A DNA stretch of 64,000 nt, from NCBI GenBank assembly GCA_019449635.1, contig JAGRPI010000023.1, positions 124,001 to 188,000 of the forward strand, written 5' to 3'. The stretch comes from Candidatus Ferrigenium bremense. GTDB taxonomy: Bacteria > Pseudomonadota > Gammaproteobacteria > Burkholderiales > Gallionellaceae. The position numbers were made by a program, and so were the translations under genes. This document shows positions 51,940-60,509 of the stretch, piece by piece (position 1 is the first letter of the stretch; each line of letters starts with the position of its first letter). Under the pieces are notes generated by a model, which saw nothing but the letters and a program-made list of their open reading frames with translations, was not told the DNA's origin and searched no databases.

Positions 51940-53430
51940 CTACAGGTTGTAAGCGCGTTCGCCGTGGCTGGTGGTATCCAGCCCTTCGCGCTCCGCTTCT
52001 TCCGCCACACGCAGGCCGATGGTCAGGTCGACGATCTTGTAGCAGATGAATGCCACTACGCCGGACCAGATGACCGTAGTCAGCACGGCCTGTGCCTGTA
52101 TCCAGACTTGCGCGCCGATCTCGGTATCGATGATCTTGTTGTTGACGTAGTCGACGATACCGGTGCCGCCCATGCTCCAGGTGTTGAACACGCCGGTGAG
52201 CAATGCCCCCAGGATGCCGCCGACACCATGCACGCCGAACACATCCAGCGCATCATCCATGCCCAGCAGTTTCTTCAGCCCGGTTACGCCCCAGAAGCAG
52301 GCCACGCCGGCCAGCGCGCCGATGGCGAGCCCGCCGCCCACGCCGACCCAGCCGCAGGCGGGCGTGATGGCAACCAGTCCGGCCACCGCGCCCGATACCG
52401 CACCCAGCACGGATGGCTTGCCCTTCAACAGCCATTCGGCCAGCGTCCAGGTCAGTGCGGCGGCGGCAGTGGCATCCAGCGTGTTGATGAAAGCCAGCGT
52501 GGCCGTGCCGCCGGCTTCCAGGGCCGAGCCTGCGTTGAAGCCGAACCAGCCCACCCACAACAGCGCGCCGCCGATCATGGTCATGACGAGGTTGTGCGGC
52601 GCCATGGCTTCCTTGCCGTAGCCGATACGTTTGCCAACCAGAAATGCCCCGACCAGACCCGCAACAGCCGCGTTGATATGCACCACGGTGCCGCCGGCAA
52701 AGTCCAGCGCACCTTTCTGGAACAGCCATCCCGCGGCAGCCGTTGCGGTGTCAGCCGCGGCCTGGTCGGTGTAGGCGTCCGGCCCCATCCAGAACCACAC
52801 CATGTGCGCGATTGGCAGGTAGGCGAAGGTGAACCACAGCGCGGAGAACAGCAGCACGGCGGCGAACTTCATGCGCTCGGCGAAAGCGCCCACGATCAGC
52901 GCCACGGTGATGGCGGCGAAGGTCGCCTGAAAGGCGACGAAGGCGAACTCGGGGATCACCACGCCTTTGCTGAAGGTGGCCGCGTTGGCGACGCTGCCGG
53001 TGGCCGGGTCGAAGATCCCCTTCAGGAACAGCCGGTCGAATCCACCGATGAACGCATTGCCTTGCGTGAACGCTAGCGAGTAGCCGTAGATCGCCCAGAG
53101 CACGATGATCATGGCGAAGATGGCGAACACCTGCATCAGGATGGACAGCATGTTCTTGCTGCGCACCAGGCCGCCATAGAACAGCGCGAGGCCGGGGATG
53201 GACATCATGATGACCAGCAGGGTGGACGTCAGCATCCAGGACGTGTCGCCCTTGTCGGGGGCGGGCGCGGCAACAGGTGCGGCTGCCGCTTCGGCGGGTT
53301 TGGCTGCATCGGCAACGGCCGGAGCTGTGGCTGCGGCAGCCGTCGGCTTGGCTGCCTCTTCGGCAAATGCCGGTGCGGTCAGTCCGCACAACATCGCCAG
53401 CAGCATAAAAAGCGTCAAGAGTTTTTGCAT
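51940..53430 (-). CDS. amtB: Ammonium transporter
   Basis: The 496-residue Amt/Rh protein has an N-terminal signal-like helix, an Ala-Pro-rich linker (about 23-60), then eleven membrane helices. Amt motifs seen are FYGGLVRSKNMLSILMQ, GDAL-like loop DFAGGTVVHINAAVAGL, FGFNAGSALEAGG and FGVHGVGGILGALLTGVF (conserved His residues). It imports ammonium and is regulated by GlnK binding. It follows glnK by 11 bases. Confidence 0.96.
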   Translation of the reverse strand: MQKLLTLFMLLAMLCGLTAPAFAEEAAKPTAAAATAPAVADAAKPAEAAAAPVAAPAPDKGDTSWMLTSTLLVIMMSIPGLALFYGGLVRSKNMLSILMQVFAIFAMIIVLWAIYGYSLAFTQGNAFIGGFDRLFLKGIFDPATGSVANAATFSKGVVIPEFAFVAFQATFAAITVALIVGAFAERMKFAAVLLFSALWFTFAYLPIAHMVWFWMGPDAYTDQAAADTATAAAGWLFQKGALDFAGGTVVHINAAVAGLVGAFLVGKRIGYGKEAMAPHNLVMTMIGGALLWVGWFGFNAGSALEAGGTATLAFINTLDATAAAALTWTLAEWLLKGKPSVLGAVSGAVAGLVAITPACGWVGVGGGLAIGALAGVACFWGVTGLKKLLGMDDALDVFGVHGVGGILGALLTGVFNTWSMGGTGIVDYVNNKIIDTEIGAQVWIQAQAVLTTVIWSGVVAFICYKIVDLTIGLRVAEEAEREGLDTTSHGERAYNL

Positions 53431-53441
53431 GGCATGGCTCC

Positions 53442-53789
<348 letters not shown>

Positions 53790-53826
53790 CTAATTAGGGA
53801 CGAGACTCATCCCGCCCTGGTTTTGA

Positions 53827-54660
53827 TTAAAACGAATGGGCCACGGACAACACGGCGGTGCCCTTGCCCCAGTCGCCGCCAAATGCGGGATAGGTATAGA
53901 ACGGAGTGGCATTGGTGTCGGTGTAGGCCAGGCCGACCACGTAACCGCCGAAGTCCCTGGACACGCTCAGTTTGTAATCGGTGTAGGTCGGCGTATTGGC
54001 AAAGGCCGCAGCCGCAGTACCCCGGTAGGTCTGCTTGCCGACATGCGCGCCGAAAGTGATGCCGGTGTCGGCCACGGGAACGCTGGCGTTGATTTCAAGG
54101 TAGTTGGTTCCAGATGCGCCAGGAACCGTCAGGAACTGGCCCAGGCCGTAGGAATACTTGGCGGTGAGCCACTTGTAGCCGATCGCGCCGTAGATCTCAT
54201 CGGTGTCGGCCTTGGCGAAACCGGCGGCAGCGGTATAGCTGCCCAGGTAGTTGTAACGGATGAAGCCGATATCGTAGGTGAAGTCTTCGGCAAAGCTGTT
54301 GCGGAAACCGAAGTAAGTGTCCAGTTCCATGGTGACGCTGCCGGTCGCCACCGCGCCGCTGTCGGCGATCCAGCTCACATTGGAACCCCATACCCCCGCA
54401 TACAGGCCGCTGGAATGCATGTAGTCGATGCCGCCCTGCACCGCCGGGTTGGTGGAGGTTTGCGAGATACCGCGGAAAATATAGTCGGTAGTGAGACCGA
54501 CATTCGCGGTAAACATGTGCGGAGACGCCGGCGCATCAGCCGCCATCGCCGCGCCGGGTGCCGCCAATACGGCCAACATCAGAGAGCTCAACATTTTGTT
54601 CTTGGCCTTGCCGAAACTCACTTCATTCGTTTTAACGAAACTCATTCCATTCGTTTTCAT
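53827..54660 (-). CDS. TorF-family outer-membrane porin-like protein
   Basis: The 277-residue protein carries a signal peptide ending GAAMAAD and then alternating beta strands with the family start FTANVGLTTDYIFRGISQT and a terminal Phe (SVAHSF), as in the TIGR02001/TorF group. It may let nitrogen compounds cross the outer membrane. ATG 54660 has AAAGGA 6 bases upstream. The n-region is long (about 23 residues) because of a 24-base tandem duplication (KTNGMSFV then KTNEVSFG). It is upstream of glnK and shares the sigma-54 promoter candidate. Confidence 0.88.
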   Translation of the reverse strand: MKTNGMSFVKTNEVSFGKAKNKMLSSLMLAVLAAPGAAMAADAPASPHMFTANVGLTTDYIFRGISQTSTNPAVQGGIDYMHSSGLYAGVWGSNVSWIADSGAVATGSVTMELDTYFGFRNSFAEDFTYDIGFIRYNYLGSYTAAAGFAKADTDEIYGAIGYKWLTAKYSYGLGQFLTVPGASGTNYLEINASVPVADTGITFGAHVGKQTYRGTAAAAFANTPTYTDYKLSVSRDFGGYVVGLAYTDTNATPFYTYPAFGGDWGKGTAVLSVAHSF

Positions 54661-54713
54661 CACGATTCCTTTCTTGAGTTAGACGGGATAACAATATCCG
54701 CACAGTTCTTCTC

Positions 54714-54729
54714 AGCAGGATGCGTGCCA
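54714..54729 (-). promoter_or_regulatory. Sigma-54 promoter candidate for porin-glnK-amt
   Basis: Minus strand: TGGCACG (54729-54723), four bases (CATC), CTGCT (54718-54714). The -24 half is a perfect match; the -12 half has C for the first T. It predicts a start near 54702. Weaker NtrC-like half sites (GCGCACC/GGCGCGC) lie near 54793-54813. Confidence 0.7.
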
Positions 54730-54901
54730 CAAATATTTACTTTTATAAAACAAAAGATTGAACAGTTGGCGCAACTGCCGCAAAAAATCCGCGCACCAAT
54801 TTCAGGCGCGCCGATGGCCTTGCGCACCATTTGAATACAACATCCAGGCTGGGTGAATTTTGCTACACTGGCCGGCATCGCCAATCATCAGGAGTGACGC
54901 C

Positions 54902-55150
54902 ATGCCGAACACAAAAATCTTTGACGATCTGTCCGCTAAAGTCAGCGAGCTGCTGAAAAACAGCCCGGCCAGGGACATCGAGAAAAACATCCGCGCGCTG
55001 CTCATGCAAGGCTTCGCCAAGCTCGACCTGGTGACGCGCGAAGAATTCGACGTGCAGGCGGAAGTGTTGGCGCGCGCGCGCCAGCAGCTCACCGCGCTGG
55101 AGGCACGCGTCGCGGAACTGGAAGCGCAGCGCAACAAGGCCGCTAAGTAA
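54902..55150 (+). CDS. ubiK: Ubiquinone biosynthesis accessory factor UbiK
   Basis: The 82-residue protein has the BMFP/YqiC pattern: an amphipathic N-terminal helix (FDDLSAKVSELLKNSPARDIEKN) and a C-terminal coiled coil (LTALEARVAELEAQ). UbiK interacts with the lipid-binding UbiJ in the ubiquinone complex. ATG 54902 has AGGAG upstream. It is three bases before comM, a conserved pairing. Confidence 0.92.
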   Translation: MPNTKIFDDLSAKVSELLKNSPARDIEKNIRALLMQGFAKLDLVTREEFDVQAEVLARARQQLTALEARVAELEAQRNKAAK

Positions 55151-55153
55151 TTT

Positions 55154-56644
55154 ATGGGCCTCGCGGTTCTGTATAGCCGCGCGTTATCCGGCATGGAGGC
55201 GGCGCTGGTCACCGTCGAAGTGCACCTGGCCAACGGCCTGCCCAGCTTCACTATCGTCGGTTTGCCGGAAACCGAAGTCAAGGAAAGCAAGGACCGCGTG
55301 CGCGCCGCGCTGCAGAACTGCCAATTCGATTTTCCGGCGCGCCGCATCACCGTCAACCTCGCTCCCGCCGATCTGCCCAAGGAAAGCGGACGTTTCGATT
55401 TACCCATCGCACTCGGCATCCTCGCCGCGACCGGGCAGATTCCCTCCGACAGCCTGAATGATTATGAATTTGCCGGAGAACTCGCGCTGACCGGCGAACT
55501 GCGCCCGATACGCGGTGCATTGGCGATGACTTACCGCGCCTCAAACAGCGGGCGTGCTTTCATCCTGCCGCAGGCCAATGCTGCCGAAGCCGCGCTGGTG
55601 GAAGAGGCGACCGTGTATCCGGCGCAGTCGCTGCTGCAAGTCGCCGCGCATCTCGCCGGACGCGAAGCCCTCATGCCGTATGCCGGCCAGCCGCAGAGGA
55701 TCGCGCCGCATTACCCGGACATGCGCGAGGTGAAAGGGCAGGCGCAAGCCAAGCGCGCGCTCGAGATCGCCGCCGCCGGCGGGCACAGCGTGCTGATGGT
55801 CGGCCCGCCGGGCACCGGCAAGTCCATGCTGGCGGCGCGTTTCCCCGGCATCCTGCCGCAGATGTCCGAAGAAGAAGCGTTGCAGAGCGCAGCGCTGCAA
55901 TCGCTGGATGGCAGCTTCGATGTGGCGAAGTGGAAGACGCGCCCGTACCGCGCGCCGCACCACACCGCATCGGGCGTGGCACTGGTCGGAGGCGGCGGCA
56001 ACCCGCGCCCCGGCGAAATCTCGATGGCATTGCACGGCGTGCTGTTTCTCGATGAGCTGCCGGAGTTCGAGCGCAGCGTGCTGGAAGTGTTGCGCGAACC
56101 GCTGGAATCCGGGCGCATCACCATCTCGCGCGCCGCACGGCGCGCCGATTTTCCCGCGCAGTTCCAGCTCATCGCGGCGATGAACCCCTGCCCGTGCGGC
56201 TATCTCGGCCACTACAACGGCAAATGCCGCTGCACGCCCGGTCAGGTTGCGCGCTACCGCAGCAAGATTTCCGGCCCGCTGCTGGACCGCATCGACATCC
56301 AGATCGAAGTACCTGCCGTGGCGCAGGAATATTTGCTCAACAAGGCGGACGGCGAGGCCAGTGCCGATTTGCAGGCGCGCGTGGAAATCGCGCGGCAACG
56401 CCAGCTCGCGCGCCAGGACAAGGCCAACGCGCAGCTTTCGGTGAGCGAGATCGACGCGCTATGCGCGCCGGATGCGCAAGGCGCCGCGTTGCTGCAACAG
56501 GCGATCAGCCGCCTCAACCTCTCCGCACGCGCCTATCACCGCGTGCTCAAGGTCGCACGCAGCATTGCCGATCTGGAAGGATTAGAAGGCATTGAAACAA
56601 AACATGTCGCCGAGGCGGTGCAATACCGGCGGCTGAATATCTAG
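55154..56644 (+). CDS. comM: YifB/ComM-family Mg-chelatase-like ATPase
   Basis: The 496-residue protein has an N-terminal Lon-like domain (VHLANGLPSFTIVGLPETEV), then a AAA+ core with Walker A GPPGTGKSMLA, Walker B LFLDELPEF and a zinc-binding CPCGYLGHYNGKCRC. ComM is a hexameric helicase that promotes branch migration in natural transformation. It is close to ubiK on the same strand; the next gene is convergent. Confidence 0.95.
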   Translation: MGLAVLYSRALSGMEAALVTVEVHLANGLPSFTIVGLPETEVKESKDRVRAALQNCQFDFPARRITVNLAPADLPKESGRFDLPIALGILAATGQIPSDSLNDYEFAGELALTGELRPIRGALAMTYRASNSGRAFILPQANAAEAALVEEATVYPAQSLLQVAAHLAGREALMPYAGQPQRIAPHYPDMREVKGQAQAKRALEIAAAGGHSVLMVGPPGTGKSMLAARFPGILPQMSEEEALQSAALQSLDGSFDVAKWKTRPYRAPHHTASGVALVGGGGNPRPGEISMALHGVLFLDELPEFERSVLEVLREPLESGRITISRAARRADFPAQFQLIAAMNPCPCGYLGHYNGKCRCTPGQVARYRSKISGPLLDRIDIQIEVPAVAQEYLLNKADGEASADLQARVEIARQRQLARQDKANAQLSVSEIDALCAPDAQGAALLQQAISRLNLSARAYHRVLKVARSIADLEGLEGIETKHVAEAVQYRRLNI

Positions 56645-57442
56645 CTAGAACGGCGGCTCGCTTGCCAGGCTCAGCAGTTCCGCATTGAGCGGATGGGCAA
56701 AGCTCAGCGCGCTGGCGTGCAACAGTAATCGTTCCACTCTGCCGCCCGCTTCTCCCCCGTACAACGCATCGCCCAGAATCGGATGCCCGATGGCCGCCAT
56801 GTGTACCCGCAACTGGTGGGTGCGGCCAGTGACCGGCTCCAGCTCCACGCGGGTAGTGCACGCATCCCGCTCACCCTTCGATACCTCAGGGCGAACGGAG
56901 GATGGTGCAAAACTATGATGCCGTTCGTGCTGATAACCAGCGACTTGGCTGGCGTCTTTTGACAGCCTAGCCGAATGGCTAGAAGTTTCATCAGGTATCG
57001 AAGCATGAACGGCTTCACCATATCCTAGCACCCGATAGCGCGTGAGCGAGTGCTTGCCGCTTGCGACATCCACCTTCTGTTTCGGGCGGTTCGGCCAGTC
57101 GGCGACCAGCGGCAGGTCGATCTCGCCAGCCGACCGCTCCAGCCTGCCTGACACCACCGCCACGTAGCGTTTTTGCACTTCGCGCTCGCGGAACAGATGC
57201 GACAGGCGGCGCTGCATCTCCGCGCCGCGCGCGAACAGCAGCAGGCCGGAGGTCGCCATGTCCAGGCGGTGCACGACCAGCGCATCGGGAAATTCGGCCT
57301 GCACACGGCTCGCGAGGCAGTCCTGCTTGTCCGCACCGCGCCCCGGCACGGCAAGCAACCCGGCGGGCTTGTTCGCCACAAGCAGGGATTCGTCGCGGTA
57401 GATGAGGTCGAGTCCGGACAACGGGAAGTGAGGATGTTTCAA
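56645..57442 (-). CDS. RluA-family pseudouridine synthase with an internal repeat insertion
   Basis: The protein has the RluA-type catalytic motif HRLDMATSGLLL, RYVAVVSGRL and the C-terminal GRTHQLRVHMAAIGHPILGD. Between LTRYRVLGYGE and TRVELEPVTGRTHQLR lies about 50 residues encoded by repeats (family D arms with family A copy 9 in the middle, 56866-57022). This insertion is absent from the family, so the fold or activity may be changed. The start is uncertain: the frame is open into family B copy 4, with no in-frame ATG nearby. TTG 57442 is my choice. Confidence 0.8.
   Translation of the reverse strand: MKHPHFPLSGLDLIYRDESLLVANKPAGLLAVPGRGADKQDCLASRVQAEFPDALVVHRLDMATSGLLLFARGAEMQRRLSHLFREREVQKRYVAVVSGRLERSAGEIDLPLVADWPNRPKQKVDVASGKHSLTRYRVLGYGEAVHASIPDETSSHSARLSKDASQVAGYQHERHHSFAPSSVRPEVSKGERDACTTRVELEPVTGRTHQLRVHMAAIGHPILGDALYGGEAGGRVERLLLHASALSFAHPLNAELLSLASEPPF
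56866..57022. repeat. Composite repeat (family D arms around family A copy 9) inside a coding gene
   Basis: Left arm CACCCTTCGATACCTCAGG, right arm GGTATCGAAGCATGAACGG with complementary cores (CGATACC/GGTATCG). A full 62-bp family A copy (56933-56994, inner arms GGCTGGC and GACAGCC) lies between. All 157 bases are read through in frame in the minus-strand gene. Confidence 0.75.
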
Positions 57443-57458
57443 TCTATGAAGGCAATCT

Positions 57459-57586
57459 AGCCACGGATGAACACGGATTGCCACGAATGAACAAAGCCAA
57501 TGGAAAATTTCCAATCCATCAGATGGCTCCGCACAAAGAAATATAGCCCACAATAATCCGTGGCAATCCGTGTTCATCCGTGGCTA
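57459..57586. repeat. Family B element, copy 4
   Basis: Left arm CCACGGATGAACACGGAT plus a third unit, right arm ATCCGTGTTCATCCGTGG preceded by ATCCGTGGCA, with a unique centre. It occupies the upstream region of the RluA-family gene, so the start codon choice is affected. Confidence 0.75.
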
Positions 57587-57601
57587 ATGGAAGTTTTTTG
57601 A

Positions 57602-57817
57602 TCAATCGGTCTCGGGTGTCCCAGAGCTGTTATCGTTTTTTTCCGGCGGCAACTCCGGCTCATTGCCGCTCCACCCTCCGGCTGGGCGGTTCTTGCTCTG
57701 GTCCGCCCAGACGAAACGGCCAAACAGCACGCAGCCTTTCATGCCCGGATTGCAGGGCAGATCGTTGACGTGCGCGCATTTGCCGTCGTGTTCGTGCGGA
57801 CATCCCCAAGAGCTCAT
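57602..57817 (-). CDS. Small cysteine-rich hypothetical protein
   Basis: The 71-residue protein contains four cysteines in CPHEHDGKCAHVNDLPCNPG and MKGCVLFGRFVW, possibly a metal-binding knuckle, followed by a Pro/Gly-rich acidic tail. I do not recognise the family. The ATG at 57817 has GGGAAATGAA upstream with weak SD. Between family B copy 4 and the phosphoesterase gene, same strand as both. Confidence 0.55.
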   Translation of the reverse strand: MSSWGCPHEHDGKCAHVNDLPCNPGMKGCVLFGRFVWADQSKNRPAGGWSGNEPELPPEKNDNSSGTPETD

Positions 57818-57879
57818 GGGCTTTTCATTTCCCGGTTAAATTCAATTCCGTTACCTTGTGCGCTCAACTTTAGCATACT

Positions 57880-58713
57880 CTATTTTCGCTTATGTTTCTT
57901 GCCCGATACGCGCCAAACACCGGTGATCGGCTTTTCCTGCGCGCTCTCGCCCAGATGGGGCAACCCATACATACCGGAGATGGTGCGCAGCAGCGTGTAA
58001 TGGTTGATGCGCTGCGCCGACTTGCCGGGCTTGACCATCGCGCCGACGAGGATCGTGGCGATGCGATTACTCTCCGAACCGTTGTCCTCATCCCATGTCA
58101 CGATCAGCAGGCTGTTGTGCGTCATCGCCCATTGCGCATAGGCCTCGATGTTCCGCGCCAGCCACGCATCGCCCTGCGCGATGCTGCCGTCATGCATGTC
58201 GTTGCGCTGGTCGGGCATCACCAATGCCACGATGGGCAACTGCGTAAAGTCCTGCGGGAACGCGCTGAACGGCTGGTTGAACGCTGCCAGCTCTTTCCAG
58301 TTCGCTGCCGGATTGTGTTTGCGCCGGTACGGGCCATAGACGCAGCCCTCATAGCCCGCCTCCGGCATGGACTCCGAGTAGCTGATGAAGTTCAGCCCTT
58401 TTGCGATCAGGGCACTGGCGAGATTCTCTCCGCTCAATTCCAGCGGGCATGCATTGCTGCCGATGCCGCGCGTGGCGCCGGAAAACAGCGCGAGATAGTT
58501 CGGCTGGCTGGGATGCGTGACACCGCGGGAGTCGGTGAACAACACGCCGCGCCGGGCGAGAGCATTGAGGTAGGGCGCGTCGCGGTTGCCGATGATCTGC
58601 GAGAACGACTTGTTCTCTTCCACCACGATGACGATATGATCGGGGCGCGGCAATGCATCGGCGGCCAGCGCGTTCTGCGCCAGCAACATCAAGGCGACAA
58701 GGATGAAACGCAT
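57880..58713 (-). CDS. Secreted phosphoesterase (phospholipase C/acid phosphatase-like)
   Basis: The 277-residue protein has a signal peptide (LVALMLLAQNALAAD) and the alkaline-phosphatase-like phosphoesterase motifs: HIVIVVEENKSFSQIIG, HPSQPNYLALFSG, PDQRNDMHDG, SLLIVTWDEDNGSESNRI and HYTLLRTISGMYGLP. Substrates of the PF04185 family include phospholipids and phosphate monoesters. It overlaps the yjdM gene by one base. The terminus is basic (GKKHKRK). Confidence 0.87.
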   Translation of the reverse strand: MRFILVALMLLAQNALAADALPRPDHIVIVVEENKSFSQIIGNRDAPYLNALARRGVLFTDSRGVTHPSQPNYLALFSGATRGIGSNACPLELSGENLASALIAKGLNFISYSESMPEAGYEGCVYGPYRRKHNPAANWKELAAFNQPFSAFPQDFTQLPIVALVMPDQRNDMHDGSIAQGDAWLARNIEAYAQWAMTHNSLLIVTWDEDNGSESNRIATILVGAMVKPGKSAQRINHYTLLRTISGMYGLPHLGESAQEKPITGVWRVSGKKHKRK

Positions 58714-59054
58714 CAGGCTTTCTTCACGAACTCGGTCTTCAGCTGCATCGCGCCGATGCCGTCGATCTTGCAGTCGATGTCATGGTCGCCATCCACCAGA
58801 CGGATGTTCTTCACCTTGGTACCCACCTTGACCACCGAGGACGAACCCTTGACCTTGAGGTCCTTGATCACCGTGACCGAGTCGCCATCGACCAGCACGT
58901 TGCCGAACGCATCCTTGTACACACGCTGCTGCTCGCCGCTCTCGGCGGGCGCCTCCTTGGGCCACTCGTATCCGCACTCGGGGCAGACATAGTTGTTCCC
59001 GTCCTCGTAGGTGAATACCGAATCGCATTTCGGACATTTTGGTAAAGCGCTCAT
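58713..59054 (-). CDS. yjdM: Zinc-ribbon alkylphosphonate-utilisation-family protein (YjdM/PhnA type)
   Basis: The 113-residue protein begins [21 protein letters not shown] with the C-x2-C...C-x2-C zinc ribbon (VCPECGYEW). The C-terminal domain has [23 protein letters not shown] and [13 protein letters not shown]. Despite the PhnA name, no role in phosphonate use is established. It overlaps the phosphoesterase gene by one base. Confidence 0.92.
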   Translation of the reverse strand: MSALPKCPKCDSVFTYEDGNNYVCPECGYEWPKEAPAESGEQQRVYKDAFGNVLVDGDSVTVIKDLKVKGSSSVVKVGTKVKNIRLVDGDHDIDCKIDGIGAMQLKTEFVKKA

Positions 59055-59107
59055 GGTGTCTCCGATGATTGAAGGTATTTTAAATCGGGAAGTAAATAAT
59101 AGCCTGG

Positions 59108-59413
59108 CTAATGGTAGTCGTCTTCGCGTTGATGACGCACCGCTGTGATCGTCACGGTCTTATTGCTTTCGATCTCGAACAGAACGACATAGCCTGCCGA
59201 ACCGAAAGGGATCAGCAACTCCCGCAGAAAAGAGTTGTGCCCCTCATCATCCGCTTTGCGGCAGGAGAAGGGGAAAACTTCGAGAAGCTCGATGGCTTTG
59301 TAAATGGCGATTTCAGCGCGTGCAGCTACGGCGATGTCCTGCTCCAGCAGAAAATCAAACAAGCGCAACAAATCATCTTCGGCTTCCAGAGTGAAGCGGA
59401 TGCGATAACTCAT
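59108..59413 (-). CDS. RelE/ParE-family toxin
   Basis: The 101-residue protein has the ParE-type pattern: [55 protein letters not shown] and a C-terminal [11 protein letters not shown]. ParE toxins act on DNA gyrase and RelE toxins on mRNA at ribosomes; the subtype is not certain. It overlaps the antitoxin gene by four bases (antitoxin first). Confidence 0.86.
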   Translation of the reverse strand: MSYRIRFTLEAEDDLLRLFDFLLEQDIAVAARAEIAIYKAIELLEVFPFSCRKADDEGHNSFLRELLIPFGSAGYVVLFEIESNKTVTITAVRHQREDDYH

Positions 59414-59685
59414 TTTGCGGATTGTTTGTTACTTGCCTTCTTTAATTTGGCACTGAGCTTACTCAGCACCTTTTTGGCCGAGACATATTTCCCGCTCTCT
59501 TTAGCCGCATCGCGCGAAGCCAATCCGCGCGCGATGAATTCCTGCTGCGCCCGGCGCAACACCACGTTGCGGCGCACCGATTCCTCGACAAACGCGGAAA
59601 GTGTCTCGCCCGGGCGCAAAATCTCCTCGGCGGCCTGCCGAAGTTCGGGTTCGACGCGCAGCGCGGGCATGGTGGCGGTTTTCAT
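59410..59685 (-). CDS. Antitoxin partner of the RelE/ParE-family toxin
   Basis: The 91-residue protein begins MKTATMPALRVEPELRQAAEE, a ribbon-helix-helix-like N-terminus, with a helical Lys-rich tail ([20 protein letters not shown]). Start 59685 is preferred over 59697 because GAGG lies 6 bases upstream of it. It is coupled to the toxin gene by a four-base overlap. No clear operator was seen. Confidence 0.82.
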   Translation of the reverse strand: MKTATMPALRVEPELRQAAEEILRPGETLSAFVEESVRRNVVLRRAQQEFIARGLASRDAAKESGKYVSAKKVLSKLSAKLKKASNKQSAK

Positions 59686-59756
59686 GGGATACCTCATGCA
59701 TTACAAATGTGATGCACATCATCGCCGATGTGTGCGGGAGATGCAAGGGCGGGGTT

Positions 59757-59842
59757 TGTAGGGCGGAATAGCGCAGCGTATTCCGCCGGATGTTTGCATG
59801 CGGCGCACTGCCCGTTGGTTAGTGCGCCCTACGCGGGCTAAT
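59757..59842. repeat. Palindromic repeat (GTAGGGCGGAATAG type)
   Basis: Inverted pieces GTAGGGCG and CGCCCTAC at the ends and GGAATA/TATTCC inside. It is similar to repeats reported in many proteobacteria and lies between the two toxin-antitoxin pairs. Confidence 0.65.
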
Positions 59843-59862
59843 TTGCCGCATAAGCTGGATCA

Positions 59863-60162
59863 TCACGCAGCAATCCGTTCCAACGGGTGAATGTTTTTCA
59901 ACACGTCGGCCATAGCATCCTTCGCCATCTCGGTATCGTATTTGGCTTGAAGTCGCAGCCACCAGCCGTCCGATAGGCCGAAGAAGCGGCACAACCTAAG
60001 GTCTGTGTCGGCGGTGATGCCGCGCTTGCCTGAGACGATGTCGCCGATGCGCTGCGGCGGCACGCCGATTTCCTTGGCGAGACGATATTTGGTTATCCCC
60101 AGGGGTTTGAGGAATTCTTCCTCCAGCATTTCGCCGGGCGATACAGGTGCAATTTCACGCAT
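59863..60162 (-). CDS. higA: HigA-type antitoxin (XRE helix-turn-helix)
   Basis: The 99-residue protein starts MREIAPVSPGEMLEEEFLKP and has the HTH segment ITKYRLAKEIGVPPQRIGDIVSGKRGITADTDL, typical of HigA addiction-module antitoxins. The start at 60162 is set by family alignment and the AAGGAAG upstream; the longer frame overlaps higB. It follows higB after 13 bases, toxin first, as in other HigBA pairs. Confidence 0.9.
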   Translation of the reverse strand: MREIAPVSPGEMLEEEFLKPLGITKYRLAKEIGVPPQRIGDIVSGKRGITADTDLRLCRFFGLSDGWWLRLQAKYDTEMAKDAMADVLKNIHPLERIAA

Positions 60163-60175
60163 GATGTCTTCCTTT

Positions 60176-60454
60176 TCAATGGTAGTCCACGATCTCCACG
60201 TCAAGCGCGTCACCGTTCTTGAAACGAAAACACACCCGCCATTGATCGTTGATGCGAACGCTCCACTGTCCGGCACGGTCGCCTTTCAAGGCCTCCAGCC
60301 GATTCCCCGGCGGGATGCGCATGTCTTCGAGGGTCAGCGCCAGGTCGAGCTGTTCCAGTTTGCGCAACGCGGCCCGCTCAAAATTCACGAAGCGGGCGAC
60401 GCGCTTGCCGTTGAACAGCGCCTCGGTGTCGAGGCATTGGAACGTTTTGATCAT
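60176..60454 (-). CDS. higB: HigB-type toxin (RelE superfamily)
   Basis: The 92-residue protein begins MIKTFQCLDTEALFNGKRV and ends WRVCFRFKNGDALDVEIVDYH, the HigB pattern; HigB cleaves mRNA on translating ribosomes. The ATG at 60454 coincides with the transcript start predicted from the promoter (TTGACA/TAATAT), so the message may be leaderless. A GTG at 60460 is an alternative start. Confidence 0.9.
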   Translation of the reverse strand: MIKTFQCLDTEALFNGKRVARFVNFERAALRKLEQLDLALTLEDMRIPPGNRLEALKGDRAGQWSVRINDQWRVCFRFKNGDALDVEIVDYH

Positions 60455-60459
60455 GCGCA

Positions 60460-60489
60460 CATATTAACGCGCTTCGTTAATATGTCAAG
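60460..60489 (-). promoter_or_regulatory. higBA promoter overlapped by a perfect 10-bp palindromic operator
   Basis: Arms CATATTAACG (60460-60469) and CGTTAATATG (60475-60484) are perfect inverted repeats with a 5-base spacer. On the minus strand TTGACA (60487-60482) and TAATAT (60466-60461) are a good sigma-70 pair at about 16-base spacing, and the palindrome overlaps both. HigA binding there would repress the operon. Confidence 0.75.
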
Positions 60490-60509
60490 CCCGCGCGGGA
60501 ATGGGCTTA

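Noticed and set aside
57459-57586. Possible CRISPR-like spaced repeats (CACGGAT units)
   Set aside because: Units are about 10 bases, inverted between arms and without regular unique spacers; it is a dispersed palindromic element.
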